NCBI GenBank assembly: GCA_036250225.1
Contig: JAPZLL010000003.1
Location: forward strand, 992,001-1,056,000
DNA from: Cercophora sp. LCS_1
Taxonomy: Eukaryota > Ascomycota > Sordariomycetes > Sordariales > Lasiosphaeriaceae
Direction of reading: 5' to 3'
Length of the DNA stretch: 64,000 nucleotides
Position 1 is the first letter of the stretch. Every line of letters starts with the position of its first letter. This document shows positions 33,790-44,630 of this stretch, in pieces. A program made the translations under genes and the position numbers. The notes beneath the pieces are model-generated. The model did not search any database and was not told the origin of the DNA. It saw only the letters and a list, made by a program, of their open reading frames with translations.

Positions 33790-35108
33790 ATGTCTATTCC
33801 GGCTTTCTCTGATATCGCGAAGGCGGCGAACGACGTAAGTATTCTCAAGGGCCGGCCGCTGTCGGGGAAACGGAGCTCCATGGAGCGGGATTTCTAAATT
33901 CCTAGCGGTTTTCACCGCACCACCTCGTAGTTACTATCGCTAACCTCAATTGCTTCGCTAGCTTCTTAACAAGGACTTCTACCACCTCTCGGCTGGTACT
34001 CTCGAGGTCAAGAGCAACACCCCCAACAACGTTGCCTTCAAGGTGACGGGCAAGAGCAGCCACGACAAGGTCACTAGTGGCGCGGTATGTGCAACCAAGT
34101 CTCAGAGTGACTCGAGCAGAGGCGATACTGACATCTGGTGGCTCGCAGCTCGAGGGGAAATACACTGACAAGCCCAATGGTACGGATAAATCCCAGTGCT
34201 CTTCAGTTTGCGACCAAGTCACCTTGCCCCGTCCACCACCCCGTCCGCTGCCAGAGAGGAACAGGAGATCTCGGAGGGCCGGGTTCACACCGCAATTCTC
34301 TCTTGGTAATATCAAAGGGCTGCGGTGTTTCGGAGCAGTGCCCCGGGGGTCGATAGTAGTGACGCCACAACAAACATACCTGCTAATACAATGGTCGCGT
34401 ACAGGCTTGACTTTTACCCAGTCATGGAACACCACCAGCGCCCTTGAGACCAAGGTCGAGCTGGCCGATAACCTCGCCAAGGGTCTCAAGGCTGAGGGTA
34501 TCTTCAGCTACCTCCCCACCAACCAGACCCGTGGCGCCAAGTTCAACCTCCACTTCAAGCAGCCCAACTTCCACGGCCGCGCTTTCGTCGACCTCCTCAA
34601 GGGCCCCACCGCTAACATTGATGCCATCGTTGGGCACGAGGGCTTCCTCGCTGGCGCCTCTGCAGGCTACAATGTCCAGAAGGGCGCCATCACCGGCTAC
34701 AGCGCTGCTGTTGGCTACCAGGCCCCCGCTTACTCCGCTGCCGTTACGGCCACGGACAACCTGAGCGTCTTCGCTGCCACCTACTACCACAAGGTCAACA
34801 GCCAGGTTGAGACCTCCACCAAGGCCACCTGGAACTCCAAGAGCAGCAACACTGTCGGTCTTGAGGTCGCCACCAAGTACCGCCTGGACCCCGTCTCTTT
34901 CGTCAAGGTACGTACCCCGAGGCGTTTCCGTGAAACGATATCTAACACGACGTAACAGGCCAAGATCAATGACCGTGGTGTTGCCGCCGTCGCCTACAAC
35001 GTCCTCCTTCGCGAGGGTGTTACCTTCGGTGTCGGTGCTTCTTTCGATACCCAGAAGCTTGACCAGGCCACCCACAAGGTCGGCACTAGCTTCACCTTCG
35101 AGTCGTAA
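33790..35108 (+). CDS. POR1: Mitochondrial porin (VDAC)
   Basis: Nineteen-strand beta-barrel channel of the mitochondrial outer membrane for ATP/ADP and metabolites. Exons 33790-33834, 33962-34084, 34149-34179, 34405-34907 and 34959-35108 give 283 residues, exactly the size expected. The N-terminal helix is MSIPAFSDIAKAANDLLNKD; barrel strands alternate through YHLSAGTLEVKS, KVELADNLAKGL, AKFNLHFKQPNFH, VGHEGFLAGASAGY and KINDRGVAAVAYN; the C-terminal strand ends GTSFTFES. The third intron, 225 nt, is four times the local norm, is a multiple of three and has no in-frame stop, so an unspliced form would carry 75 extra residues between early strands. Codon use is strongly C-ending, as for a highly expressed gene. 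Confidence 0.96.
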
Positions 35109-35330
35109 GCATTTAGGACTGAAAGCGAAGGCGTTGGTGGATTGGTGGAACTTTGCAACTGGATCTGGCATTCGCCGGTGTCCTCGGATGGGATGAGGCG
35201 ATAGAGCCGTGTGTGTACTAGTCTAGAAAATTCTTGCCCGGGTTTCTGTACCGTGCTGTAAATTAGACTATTCGTTGACAATGCCAGCCAGCGATGCAAT
35301 TTCTTTTGGAGCATCTAAGTCTTCGCTATC

Positions 35331-36212
35331 TCAATCCGAGGCGGTTCTTCTATTCCCGCTTGTGCTAGGTGCGAAGACCAACTTTCCAATCAAGAGAGGC
35401 CCAAACATAACAGCACACAATATCGCCGCGACCAAGAGGAAGTCGGCCACAGGTGTGCCCTCTGGATCAAACGGATCTAGGCCCCTCGCCTTTGCCATCC
35501 TCCTGGTCCTCCGCTCCTCATGCCTCTTCTGTGTGCGCTCGTGCGCCTCCCGGTCGAAGTGCGGGATATCATAGTTTCTATCATTTCTTGCCTTCCATGG
35601 GTTCTGTCCCGGCCCCATGCCCCCGGTACTTCCGGTCCCCGCGGCGCTCTCCGACCCGGTGTCGGAAGCTCCGGTGCTCTCTTCATGAGCCGCCTTCCTC
35701 TTTGCCTCGTAGGAGCCCCAACCCCCGGACCGGAAGAAGCTTGGGGGTGGCCCTGTAAATGTTCCCCTCCGCCGGGAGAGTCCTGTCGCGGGTCTGCCTC
35801 CAGCTGGGTTGTGAGTGGAGTGGTATGAGCCCTTGTGGTGATGATGCGGTGGGTGCGAGTGGAATCGCATGACCTCACGGTCGTAGCGTGTGCGCTTCTC
35901 GGCGTGGCCTAGCACGGCGTAGGCCTCCGAGATGCGCATGAAACGCCGCGAGGCGTGGGGATCGGCCGGGTTGTGGTCGGGGTGGTGCGCCTTGGAGAGG
36001 GCAAAGTAGGAGCGCTTGATCTCGGCGTGCGTGGCATCGTGGGCGACTTTGAGCGTTTCGTAGTGGTTCTTTGACGGGTCATCGTTATGGCGGTGGGAGG
36101 GGGTGAAGAGCGTTGACGTCGTGTGGAAGGGCCGGATCGTAAGTCGAAGGGTAGGAAGGAGGAGGGCATGGGGGCGCAGGGCCGGGCCGAGGGAGGTGTA
36201 GTGGGGTGGCAT
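35331..36212 (-). CDS. J-domain protein, mitochondrial type, with C-terminal membrane anchor
   Basis: Hsp40 co-chaperone of 293 residues, single exon. The first 35 residues are rich in Arg, Leu, Ser and Thr without acids (RLTIRPFHTTSTLF), a good mitochondrial presequence. The J-domain follows at about 48-115 (NHYETLKV, EIKRSYFALSKAHHPD with the HPD motif at 77-79, AYAVLG, RTRYDRE), which stimulates Hsp70 ATPase. Then come a His cluster (HSHPPHHHHK), a Gly/Ser-rich linker, a basic helix (ERTQKRHEERRTRRMAKARG) and one transmembrane segment near the end (FLLVAAILCAVMFGPLLIG). There is no zinc finger or DnaJ C-terminal peptide-binding domain, so it is a class C J-protein. Its client is unknown. 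Its stop lies 222 bp from the VDAC stop (convergent pair). Confidence 0.88.
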   Translation of the reverse strand: MPPHYTSLGPALRPHALLLPTLRLTIRPFHTTSTLFTPSHRHNDDPSKNHYETLKVAHDATHAEIKRSYFALSKAHHPDHNPADPHASRRFMRISEAYAVLGHAEKRTRYDREVMRFHSHPPHHHHKGSYHSTHNPAGGRPATGLSRRRGTFTGPPPSFFRSGGWGSYEAKRKAAHEESTGASDTGSESAAGTGSTGGMGPGQNPWKARNDRNYDIPHFDREAHERTQKRHEERRTRRMAKARGLDPFDPEGTPVADFLLVAAILCAVMFGPLLIGKLVFAPSTSGNRRTASD

Positions 36213-36645
36213 TCCTCATCCCGGGCGTTTCGGCGGTTTTTTGTATTGGTTTTGGTATTTTACGGGGTGGAGGGGTGGTGTTGGGCCATGGTTGAAGTTC
36301 TGATGAAGGGGGGTGCTCAGGGGAATGCTGGACACCGCGCAACGGACCAGTGACGAAATCGATGTGCTGATAGCAGCCGGGAGCTTGCTGTGGCATTTGC
36401 CAATCGCTCACATGTGGCTTCAAGCTGGGCAGTGGCTTGTGGCACACGGGACTCTGCCCCGCGCCAGACCCACCCGGTGCACGCAGCTGCGCACACGCCC
36501 TTGAGAAATGACATACCGTTTGCGGATGGTGGGGGTGGATTTTAAGGACTTCTAGAAGCTCACCCCGCTGAGATTTATCGCCAAACGCCAGCTTTCAGGA
36601 AGGCACACATTCTTTGAAGTTGCTATACGACACAGAGTAGTAGTC
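36213..36645. other. Divergent promoter region J-protein / MetAP2
   Basis: A compact 433-bp region that must hold both promoters. No distinct motif recognised. Confidence 0.5.
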
Positions 36646-38151
36646 ATGGCAGCCCAAGCTCCCACAGACGAGCTCAGCAAGCTCTCCAGTGTGTCACTCA
36701 ACCGTCCGCCCTTCGCTTGAGGGTCCTTGGGCTAATCTTTGGGCTTTACAGTCAGTGAGGCTGCTAGTGCTGCTGGTAAATCTGGACCAGATACCGCGAC
36801 GGCCACGAACGGGAACCTGAACCGCGACGACGATGACTCGGACGATGACGCAGAGGATGGTCCTGAAGCTCCGGCTGCCGGCGCAGCCAAGAAAAAGAAG
36901 AAGAGAAAGCCCAAGAAGAAGAAGAAGGCTGCTCCTACTGCCCAATCAGACCCTCCCCGGGTTCTGATCTCCCAGTTGTTCCCCAACAACAGCTACCCCA
37001 AGGGAGAGGAGGTGGAATATCTGAACGAGAATAGCTACCGCACAACGAGTGAAGAGAAGCGCCATCTCGATAACATCCAGAGCGAATTCTTGACTGATTA
37101 TCGTCACGCCGCCGAGGCGCATCGGCAAACTCGCCAATGGGCGCAAAAGAATATCAAGCCTGGCCAGAGCCTTATCGAGATTGCTGAAGGGATCGAGAAT
37201 AGCGTGCGCGCTCTGGTTGGCCACCAGGGCTTGGAGGAGGGTGATGCGTTGAAAGCCGGCATGGGTTTCCCCGTGGGATTGAGCATCAACCACTGCGCTG
37301 CTCATTATAATCCCAACTCCGGTAACAAGATCGTTCTCGAGCAAGACGACGTTTTGAAGGTGGATATCGGCGTGCATGTCAATGGTCGGATCGTCGACAG
37401 CGCTTTCACCCTTGCGTATAATGAGCGCTACAATCCTCTGCTAGAGGCCGTGAAGGCGGCCACCAACGAAGGCATCAAGCAGGCGGGTATCGATGCCAGA
37501 CTTGGTGAGATCGGTGGTGCTATCCAAGAAGTCATGGAGAGCTATGAGATTGAGCTCAACGGCACGACGTATCCGATCAAGTCGATCCGCAACCTCAACG
37601 GGCATACTATTCTGCCCTACAGCATTCACGGCACAAAGAGCGTGCCCATTGTCAAGTCGAACGACCAAACAAAGATGGAAGAGGGCGATGTCTTCGCTAT
37701 CGAGACATTCGGCAGCACAGGGCAAGGCGTCGTGCACGAAGAGGGAGAGATCTCACACTACGCAAGACGTGGTGACGCAGGAAAGGTCGACCTCCGCTTG
37801 TCGTCAGCCAAGTCCTTGCTGAAGGTTATCGACAAGCAATTCGGCACGCTTCCATTTTGCAGGCGATTTTTGGATCGGCTTGGCCAGGAGAAGTACCTTC
37901 TTGGAGTAGGTTGAACCGGACAAAGCCATACCGCAGCCGCTGACGAATGTTGCAGTTGAACAACCTTGTTTCCAATGGTATCGTCGAAGCTTACCCACCA
38001 CTAGTGGATAAGAAGGGCTCATACACGGCCCAATACGAGCATGTAAGTCTCCCCACTCGTTGAAGTCAAAGCTCCATGTTGACCCGCGCTACAGACAATC
38101 CTCATCCGCCCGACTGTGAAAGAGGTCATCAGCCGCGGTGATGATTATTGA
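36646..38151 (+). CDS. MAP2: Methionine aminopeptidase 2
   Basis: Cytosolic dinuclear-metal enzyme that removes the initiator Met from nascent proteins. Exons 36646-36688, 36752-37905, 37956-38042 and 38095-38151 give 446 residues. The N-terminal extension has an acidic tract (RDDDDSDDDAEDGPE) followed by a lysine block (KKKKKRKPKKKKKA), the ribosome/RNA-binding part typical of type 2. Catalytic and metal-binding residues are visible: His in HCAAHYNP, Asp in VDIG and DSAFT, His in NGHTI, Glu in AIETFGS and the final Glu in YEHTILIRP, which lies across the last exon junction. The first intron has a GTGTGT donor and gives SISEAAS at the junction. Targets of fumagillin belong to this family. Confidence 0.96.
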
Positions 38152-39280
38152 GGTATTGCATGCAGTGATGGTAACGAACCGGATAGTGGTCCATATCTGC
38201 CGACGTTCGCTGAGAATGAATGGGCTTTAGAGATGGACTGGGTGGATCGGAACTGATGACTTGTTGCAACCTTCTCCTAGCTGCGTTAGATAGCTGCCAG
38301 TAGGCCTGGTAGTTTGACAGAATCTAAACATTGTGATTGCATGCACCTGGCTTGACAAAACGATGCATACGGTTGAAAACTTGTCGACAAAAGTTGTCGC
38401 AATCCAGAACTTGAGCGAAGCTGTTGATGGTAACATACCGTTTGGTGGGGTGAACCACATGTCCAATGGCCTATGGGGTAGAACCATTCCAAGCGCCAGC
38501 AAGCGTGCTGAATGGCTCGATCCTCCGCTACCCACTTCGCCAGCGATTTGGTACGATCGGGTCGCAGAGGGGCGAGGCTTCGACTAAGTTCTCGATTGTC
38601 GGAATATCAGTCCTACGATGGTCGAATTGCGGTCGAAGACAGGGACGATCACCGCGCCGATGATGGGTGGTGGCGCTCGGGGCGCCGGCGAGCATGTGGC
38701 AATGAGGTCAGCGATCGTGCGGATTTCAGATGGCATCTTCGGTGTTCGTTCGGCTGCGAATTGGCCGGAGTTGATTGGATTCCGGCCTTGACCGGGGCCG
38801 CTGTGTTCCGAGGCTTTTTCCATGTGCCTGCGCGCTAAGTCTGTTTCCGGTTAGCTCACGGCGCCTCCTGAGGGCTCCATTCCGATAAGATTTCGTCGCC
38901 CCCACGCGTCTGATTGGTGCACAGAAATTTTTGTTCCTGCCGTTAAATCCCGCCTCCTCCCTCTCCAGGGTGAATCGTGTTTGCCGCCATTCGGTGAGGA
39001 GCAGAATCTACACTCGCTCAACGTACAAACAACATTTATAACAGTGAATTTGGCCTTGACAACGCGAAGGTCGTTTGTCAGTTTGCATTGCTATTTATTG
39101 CGAGCAAATTCCAGTCCGTTTGACAAAACCCACCGCAACCGACCGCCAACCGTCAGCGCGATCGGAGATCCGGTTATTTAACCTGCCCTCTCCCGCTCTC
39201 GACAACTCCATTCCCCAGACCACCGCCCGAAAGCCCCGCGGCTACTAGCCTCTACCTCGCCCCGAGGAAACACACCAAAA
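38152..39280. other. Intergenic region MetAP2 / Ups2-like
   Basis: About 1.1 kb. Several short overlapping frames but no recognisable protein. The last 250 bp look like leader (C-rich, CA-rich up to the ATG). Confidence 0.5.
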
Positions 39281-39880
39281 ATGAAGGTGTTCTCCAACAC
39301 AGAGACGTTTGACTACTCCTGGGAGGAGGTATCGACAGCCAACTGGAGGAAATACTGCCCGTGGAACGACAAATCGACACATGTCGTGGCTGTTGACACG
39401 ATAAGCCGGACGGTCGACCCGGCCACGGGCATTCTTCGGACAGAGCGTCTCATCACATGCCGACAAAGCGCCCCAGAATGGCTGAAGAAGTTGCTGGGCG
39501 GGGCGGAAGAGTCGCAGGTTCTTGAGACATCCTACGTTGACCCGTCCAACAAGACAGTCACCATGGTTTCCGCCAACCTCACGTTGAGCAACCTCATCAA
39601 CGTGCAGGAGACAGTCGTCTACAAACCCCTCAACGACCACCAGACACAGTTCGTCCAGGACGCCAAGATCACGGCCCTCTGCGGCGGCTGGCAGCGCATC
39701 AAGAACAGCATTGAGGACTCGCTTGTCAAGCGCTTCCGCGAGAACGCTATTAAGGGCAAGGAGGGCTTCGAGGCCGTGTTGGAGATGAGCAGGAGGGTGT
39801 TTGCTGAGGAGCGGGAGCGCGAGAAGATGATGATGATCATGTCACAAGCCCCCAACATCCGAAGAGCCGCAGCTTACTGA
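39281..39880 (+). CDS. UPS2: PRELI/MSF1-domain lipid transfer protein, Ups2-like
   Basis: Single exon, 199 residues, all PRELI/MSF1 domain. The N-terminus MKVFSNTETFDYSWEEV, then THVVAVDTISRTVDP and TERLITCRQSAPEWLKKLLG, matches the pattern of yeast Ups2 better than Ups1, whose N-terminus differs. Ups2 with Mdm35 moves phosphatidylserine across the mitochondrial intermembrane space for conversion to phosphatidylethanolamine. The C-terminal part has SIEDSLVKRFRENAIKGKEGFEAVLE and a charged helix ending in a Met run. No cleavable presequence is apparent, as expected for a protein imported with Mdm35. Family is firm; the Ups2 rather than Ups1/Ups3 choice is inference from the N-terminus. Confidence 0.9.
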   Translation: MKVFSNTETFDYSWEEVSTANWRKYCPWNDKSTHVVAVDTISRTVDPATGILRTERLITCRQSAPEWLKKLLGGAEESQVLETSYVDPSNKTVTMVSANLTLSNLINVQETVVYKPLNDHQTQFVQDAKITALCGGWQRIKNSIEDSLVKRFRENAIKGKEGFEAVLEMSRRVFAEEREREKMMMIMSQAPNIRRAAAY

Positions 39881-40494
39881 GCAAGGGCGGCGGACGACTG
39901 TTATGACACGCCTCGACACCACCTAGAACCTATGGAAACGACGGACGTGGTTGCATTATCCCCGGGGTTCGGTTGAATTATGCTGCATTCGCCCGTGGCT
40001 GGGCCGGTTACGAAAAAAAGGGTTGTTCATTAAAGGATATAGAGGGGAAGCGGGCGGGCGTCAATGGCGAGGTCTTTTGCATTTACAGCCGTGTGTGGCA
40101 CTTTTCTCTTCTGGCTTTCGTTTTCGCCATTCTTCAGGAGTCTCGGAAATACCCCTTTCTATTGTAATCCTTTTTCCTCGGAGGGGTTGATGCGTCGTCA
40201 AACCGTTACCGACCGTAACAACGACTTGAGCTCCCCCTCCGACATGGCGGCTGTTTGGTGATAGAGAGATTTCTATTTCGGGGTGATGCTTAGACAAAGA
40301 GGCTGGTTGGCTTGAAGTATGTCTTTGTTGGGGGCGGTGAGCTAGATCCGTCGATAGAATAAAATGGGGCCCGGAAGGAATCGGGGTTAGAAGGGAGACA
40401 ATACATCCACTCCTTCCACTGTACACACTTCACATTGTCAGTGCTGTCACTGTCACGCGTAATTTGGGCCTTGATCTGGTTCAATGTGCGTTTT
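39881..40494. other. Convergent 3' intergenic region
   Basis: About 610 bp between the Ups2-like stop and the stop of the next minus-strand gene; contains both 3' UTRs. Nothing else seen. Confidence 0.5.
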
Positions 40495-41025
40495 CTACAC
40501 CTTTGATCCCAAAGGAGAAGGAGACCCATTCTGTAGCCTTGCCGCGCACCTTGCCTCGTAGTGTCTGAGTAGCCGCTTCATGTCATCATCGAGGTACAAC
40601 TCCCCGCAGCCCTCATCTGAGAATATTGCTTGCACGAAACGCACACCTTGGTCGTAGCGACGGAAGAAGTAAAGCTCTTCCACGGCGTGTAATAATGTCT
40701 GCAAATCCGGCTTGCTTACTGAGGGGCCAAGTGGAAGCGTGACAGCCGATGAGATCTGAAGAACGGATTCATGTAAGTATTCGCCATCAGACGTGGACAA
40801 TCTATACACTTGATGGATCGTTGAGTGGGACCATACCTCTCCGTTCTCGACCTTTGCTCTGTATGTAGCCTTGAGCTGTTGAAATGCAGCCTCAGAGAGA
40901 GCGGTCCGGTCTGCCCGTGTTGCACCTGCGCCTTCGGCCGGCGTTGAAGTGCCATTTTCTGGTTCAGACTCGGAATCTGAAAGCGCGATGGCCAACAGGC
41001 CAGAATCGAGTGAATCGTCTGCCAT
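40495..41025 (-). CDS. Uncharacterised small protein
   Basis: Not recognised. Exons 41025-40838-40837 boundary and 40755-40495 (first exon ends at 40837) give 149 residues; the ATG is the first in the frame with MADDSLDSGLL. Features: an acidic Ser-rich N-terminus (ALSDSESEPENG), then a compact, probably helical domain (KPDLQTLLHAVEELYFFRR, GVRFVQAIFSDE, LDDDMKRLLRHYEARCAARL). The 81-nt intron (GTATGG donor, TTCTTCAG acceptor) is a multiple of three without a stop, so an unspliced message would encode 27 extra residues; I prefer splicing because of the clean signals. Helix periodicity with paired aromatic residues hints at a TPR-like or other alpha-helical fold, but no repeat is clear. Confidence 0.72.
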   Translation of the reverse strand: MADDSLDSGLLAIALSDSESEPENGTSTPAEGAGATRADRTALSEAAFQQLKATYRAKVENGEVWSHSTIHQVYRLSTSDGEYLHESVLQISSAVTLPLGPSVSKPDLQTLLHAVEELYFFRRYDQGVRFVQAIFSDEGCGELYLDDDMKRLLRHYEARCAARLQNGSPSPLGSKV

Positions 41026-41384
41026 ATTGTTGGCCGTAAGTTTCTCTCGTGCGAGTGGCAACTTCTTTGTTTTCTTTCTCAAGGCGTCTTTATATCACCT
41101 ATCCTTAAGCTTCCAATCTAAAGGCTAGCTTGGTTGATATGGTTTTTGGGAAAGGGCGAAGGTTGAAAGTTGGACGAGAAAATCGGGTTGTGGTGTGCGG
41201 AGAAACAGTCACAAAAGCTAATCTCCACTTGGATCTCATTCAACCCAACGACCACAAGCAACTAGGCACACGACCGTCGTCACAAGAGTATATCACCAGC
41301 GAACTGAGTCTCTTACAATAATTGGCTCATTTTTTTTTTCTCAGCTGCTTTATTTTTGAACAGGAAAGGCATCGCTGAGCGGCG
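41026..41384. other. Short divergent promoter region
   Basis: About 360 bp between two divergent genes, with a poly-T tract (about 41330-41340) just upstream of the kinase gene. No other element recognised. Confidence 0.5.
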
Positions 41385-42214
41385 ATGGAAGACCAAGTCA
41401 ATCGCCTGGCGGACAAGGCATGGAATGCCTTTCAGAAAGTGGAACATGAATCAGCGAGCCGCCTGTTGATTGCAATCAGCGGGATTCCTGGCTCAGGTGC
41501 GTCCGACACAAGTAATCGTCAAAAGATGACGATGCTAAAGGGTAGCATTAGGGAAAACAACTTTGTCCAAGGTTCTCACCGACGCTCTAAACACCCGTCA
41601 TAAAAATGAAAACCCCTCCGCTCCTCCCATCGCCGTGTTGGTACCGATGGATGGCTACCACTTCACTCGAGCGCAACTCGATCAATTTCCAGACCCTGCC
41701 ACGGCTCACGCACGGAGGGGGGCCGAGTTCACGTTTGATGGAAAGGCATACCTACAGCTAGTCCAAGCCCTTCGCGAGCCTCTGACACAAGCAAGCCAGA
41801 CCATCTGGGCACCTTCGTTTGATCACGCGGTCAAGGATCCCAAGGAGAATGACATAGCCATCGAACCCACGCACAGGATCATTGTTATGGAGGGTAATTG
41901 TAAGTCTGCCCCTCTCCAAGCAAAAGTCGAGACTGTTGACACAGCCCAAAGATGTCCTTCTTGATAAGGCGCCTTGGTCGGATGCAGCAGCTCTGATGGA
42001 CCTCTGCTGGTTTGTGTCAGTCGAACCCAGCGTCGCGCGAATTCGCCTTGCCAAAAGGCATGTTGCTGCTGGGATTGTCTCCAACCTTGAAGAGGGAGAC
42101 AGGCGGGCTGTGGAGAACGACTTGCCCAACGGGGAGGAAATAACCCGTCTCAGGGTTTCGAGTGTTGATGAGATCGTAAGCAGTCGCGAGGACAGCAACT
42201 GGGTGCATCAGTAG
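41385..42214 (+). CDS. P-loop kinase of the uridine kinase/phosphoribulokinase family (Yfh7/FrcK-like)
   Basis: Small-molecule kinase, 240 residues. Exons 41385-41496, 41552-41899 and 41952-42214. The Walker A motif GIPGSGKTT is split by the first intron at the second Gly-Ser-Gly. Next are VLVPMDGYHFTRAQLD, the Asp being the likely catalytic base region, then ARRGAEFTFD, IWAPSFDHAVKDP and RIIVMEGNYVLLDKAPW, the last interrupted by intron 2. The C-terminus has the lid-like EPSVARIRLAKRHVAAGI with conserved Arg residues. This order of motifs is shared by uridine kinase-like fungal proteins such as Yfh7 and bacterial FrcK; the substrate cannot be told from sequence, with pantothenate, nucleosides and sugars all possible. 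Confidence 0.87.
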
Positions 42215-42354
42215 TTAATGCTTTGCTCTAATCATGAGTTGCTGGTTGCGGGTCAATATGATCAATCTTGTTGTGTTGCTGCTACAAGTTGCTTATAAGC
42301 ACTCTTGCACAACCTCACTCACAACAAATCGGGCCCGGCTCGATATAACTCAAT

Positions 42355-42428
42355 TCCCTCGTGGCGCAATTGGCTAGCGCGTCAGACTGTTAATCTGGAG
42401 GCTGTAAGTTCGATCCTTACCGAGGGAG
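42355..42428 (+). tRNA. tRNA-Asn (GUU), intronless
   Basis: The acceptor stem TCCCTCG at 42355-42361 pairs with CGAGGGA at 42421-42427, and G42428 is the discriminator base. The D arm contains the A box TGGCGCAATTGG. The anticodon stem TCAGA/TCTGG closes the loop CTGTTAA, with anticodon GTT at 42389-42391. The T stem GTAAG/CTTAC closes TTCGATC, the B box. No intron between anticodon and stem. All four stems form, so it looks functional. Confidence 0.97.
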
Positions 42429-42438
42429 AAAATAATTG

Positions 42439-42444
42439 TTTTTT
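42439..42444 (+). terminator. RNA polymerase III T-run terminator
   Basis: Six T residues begin 11 nt after the tRNA end, a normal Pol III termination signal. Confidence 0.75.
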
Positions 42445-43116
42445 GCCTACTTTTTGCAACGTTTTGTGTGTCAAGTCAAGGCGTGGTGAATGGAGCATTG
42501 GTGGATCGGGACTGGAAGCTCCCGAACACTGTGCAGACTCAGGGTTAGGGGCCACACACCATAGTAGAACCCCACGTTCAACGAGCACTGGGCTGCTGGG
42601 GGATCCCTGCACATGCCACTTCAGCCCCGTGCGCCCGCCAATGAACAACGGACCCTTGACAGGGATGCCGGCGGTGCTAGGCCCGAGGTTTTGGTCAAGC
42701 TGTCCTCTAGAATTGGTGGTTCGCGATTGTCCTGACGGCGGCTGACGGCGGAAGTTGAAACTACTTGGGTGGCGTCACTTTTTTCTCTTTCGATCATTCC
42801 TTTTCAGTTGATTGATCGGTTTGTGTGATTGACCGGTGTCTGAGGCTTCCTGCAGCGTAGCTACTCGGAACATCCTCTCGACACCAAATGCGCCTGTGAA
42901 ACCATCGATCGCAGGGTCTGCTTGCCAAATTCCATTCCTCCGTCACGACGAACGAAACCGCGAGACTACCGCACGGCAAGGGTCGAAAGCAACGAGTTGG
43001 TGGGATATTAGGAGCTCTTTTGAGCTGGGGAGTTCTTGGGACGGAGCATCGTCGGGGGCGCATTGGAACAACGGGAGCCGGAGAGCCTCGCGTGAGGGCT
43101 CTTGCCAACCGCGGCC
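42445..43116. other. Intergenic region tRNA / ERV41
   Basis: About 670 bp upstream of the ERV41 gene; contains a telomere-like GGGTTAGGGG at 42542-42551. No coding feature supported. Confidence 0.5.
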
Positions 43117-44370
43117 ATGATGAACGGCTACGAGAAAAACGAGTTGGATGAAGATAGTTTCGGCGCAAAGGGAAATATTGTCAGCGCCTTTGATGCATTC
43201 CGTATGCCTCTTCTCCCGCCTCTTGTGCCCACGATCGTTTGCTAATCCCGGTCATCCAGCTAAATCAAAACCACAATATGTTCAAAGGACGGCGGGCGGC
43301 GGTAAGTGGACCGTCGCCATGATCATCATATCAGGGGTGCTCCTTTGGTCAGAGTTGGGCCGGTGGTGGCGCGGAACAGAGGAACACACATTCGCCGTCG
43401 AGAAGGGCATCTCACAGGTTCTCGACATCAACCTCGATATCGTCGTGGCCATGAAATGCGCCGACCTGCACGTCAACGTGCAAGATGCTGCCGGCGATCG
43501 CATCCTCGCCGCCTCCAAGCTGAAGCGCGATCCCACGAATTGGTCGCAGTGGGTGGGCGCCAGGGGTATTCACAAGCTGGGCAAGGACGAGAACGGCCGG
43601 CAGATCACCGGCGAGGGATACTCGACACACGACGAGGGTTTCGGCGAGGAGCATGTCCACGACATCGTTGCTCTCGGCAAGAAGAAGGCGCGCTGGGGCA
43701 AGACTCCCAGGCTATGGGGCGCTGAGGGCGACAGCTGCCGCGTGTATGGCAGCTTGGAGCTGAACAAGGTGCAGGGAGACTTCCACATCACGGCTAGGGG
43801 ACACGGTTATATGGAATTTGGGGAACACTTGGATCACAACGGTCAGTACATGCCGGCGCCCATCTGAACAGCTATCCAGAATACTAACCCGCACCAGCAT
43901 TCAACTTCTCGCACATCATCTCGGAGCTCTCCTTCGGTCCCTACCTCCCGTCCCTTGACAATCCCCTGGATGGTACCGTCGACACCACGCCCGCCCACTT
44001 CCACAAGTTCCAGTACTTTATGTCTATCGTCCCCACCATTTACAGCGTTGGCGACCCGCACAGCCGGGGTGCCCGCTTCATCGTCACCAACCAGTACGCC
44101 GTGACGTCCCAGAGCCGCGAGATCACCGAGCAGACAATCCCTGGCATCTTCTTCAAGTACGATATTGAGCCGATCCTTCTGAACATCGTCGAGTCACGCG
44201 ATAGCTTCTTCGTCTTCCTCATCAAGGTGATCAACGTTTTGAGCGGCGCGCTCGTTGCCGGCCATTGGGGCTTCAGACTGTCTGACTGGGTTACTGAGGT
44301 GCTTGGGAAGAGGAGACGCAGCGGGCATAACGAAGGCATGCTGGGTTCAAAAGGAGCTTACCATGAGTAA
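43117..44370 (+). CDS. ERV41: Erv41/ERGIC-2 COPII vesicle protein
   Basis: Membrane protein cycling between ER and Golgi; with Erv46 it forms a retrograde receptor for ER-resident proteins. Exons 43117-43201, 43260-43841 and 43898-44370 give 379 residues. Layout fits the family: short cytosolic N-terminus (GYEKNELDEDSFG, SAFDAFPKSKPQY), first transmembrane helix (WTVAMIIISGVLLWSELG), a large lumenal domain with DINLDIVVAMKCADLHVNVQD, GSLELNKVQGDFHI, NFSHIISELSFGP and a C-terminal helix (SFFVFLIKVINVLSGALVAG) before a basic tail. The first of two adjacent ATGs is used. The stop lies inside a consensus donor (GAGTAAGTAA), and a pyrimidine tract ending TTTTTAG lies about 100 nt downstream, so a spliced, slightly longer C-terminus is conceivable. 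Confidence 0.94.
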
Positions 44371-44630
44371 GTAACTCGGAGGCTGGGGCTGGGCTGTAAG
44401 GGTACATACGGAGCTGCGTATTGGGTCAACAATCTTGTGCTATACCATGTTTCTTTCTTTTTAGAACTGGCGAATGGGCGTCTTCAAAAGAATGAGTGTC
44501 TTTGCTCTGCATAGAAGTCTCTGCCTTTCTCATCGTGCTGAAATCAATCTGGAATGGATCGATAAACTGCTGCTACCTACTAAAAGGCAACACCAGTCGC
44601 AGACCCGTCGAGATGAACGAACTCATGCTT

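Noticed and set aside
35477..35878. Overlapping frames antisense or shifted to the J-protein gene
   Set aside because: Shadows of a GC-rich coding exon; no independent support.
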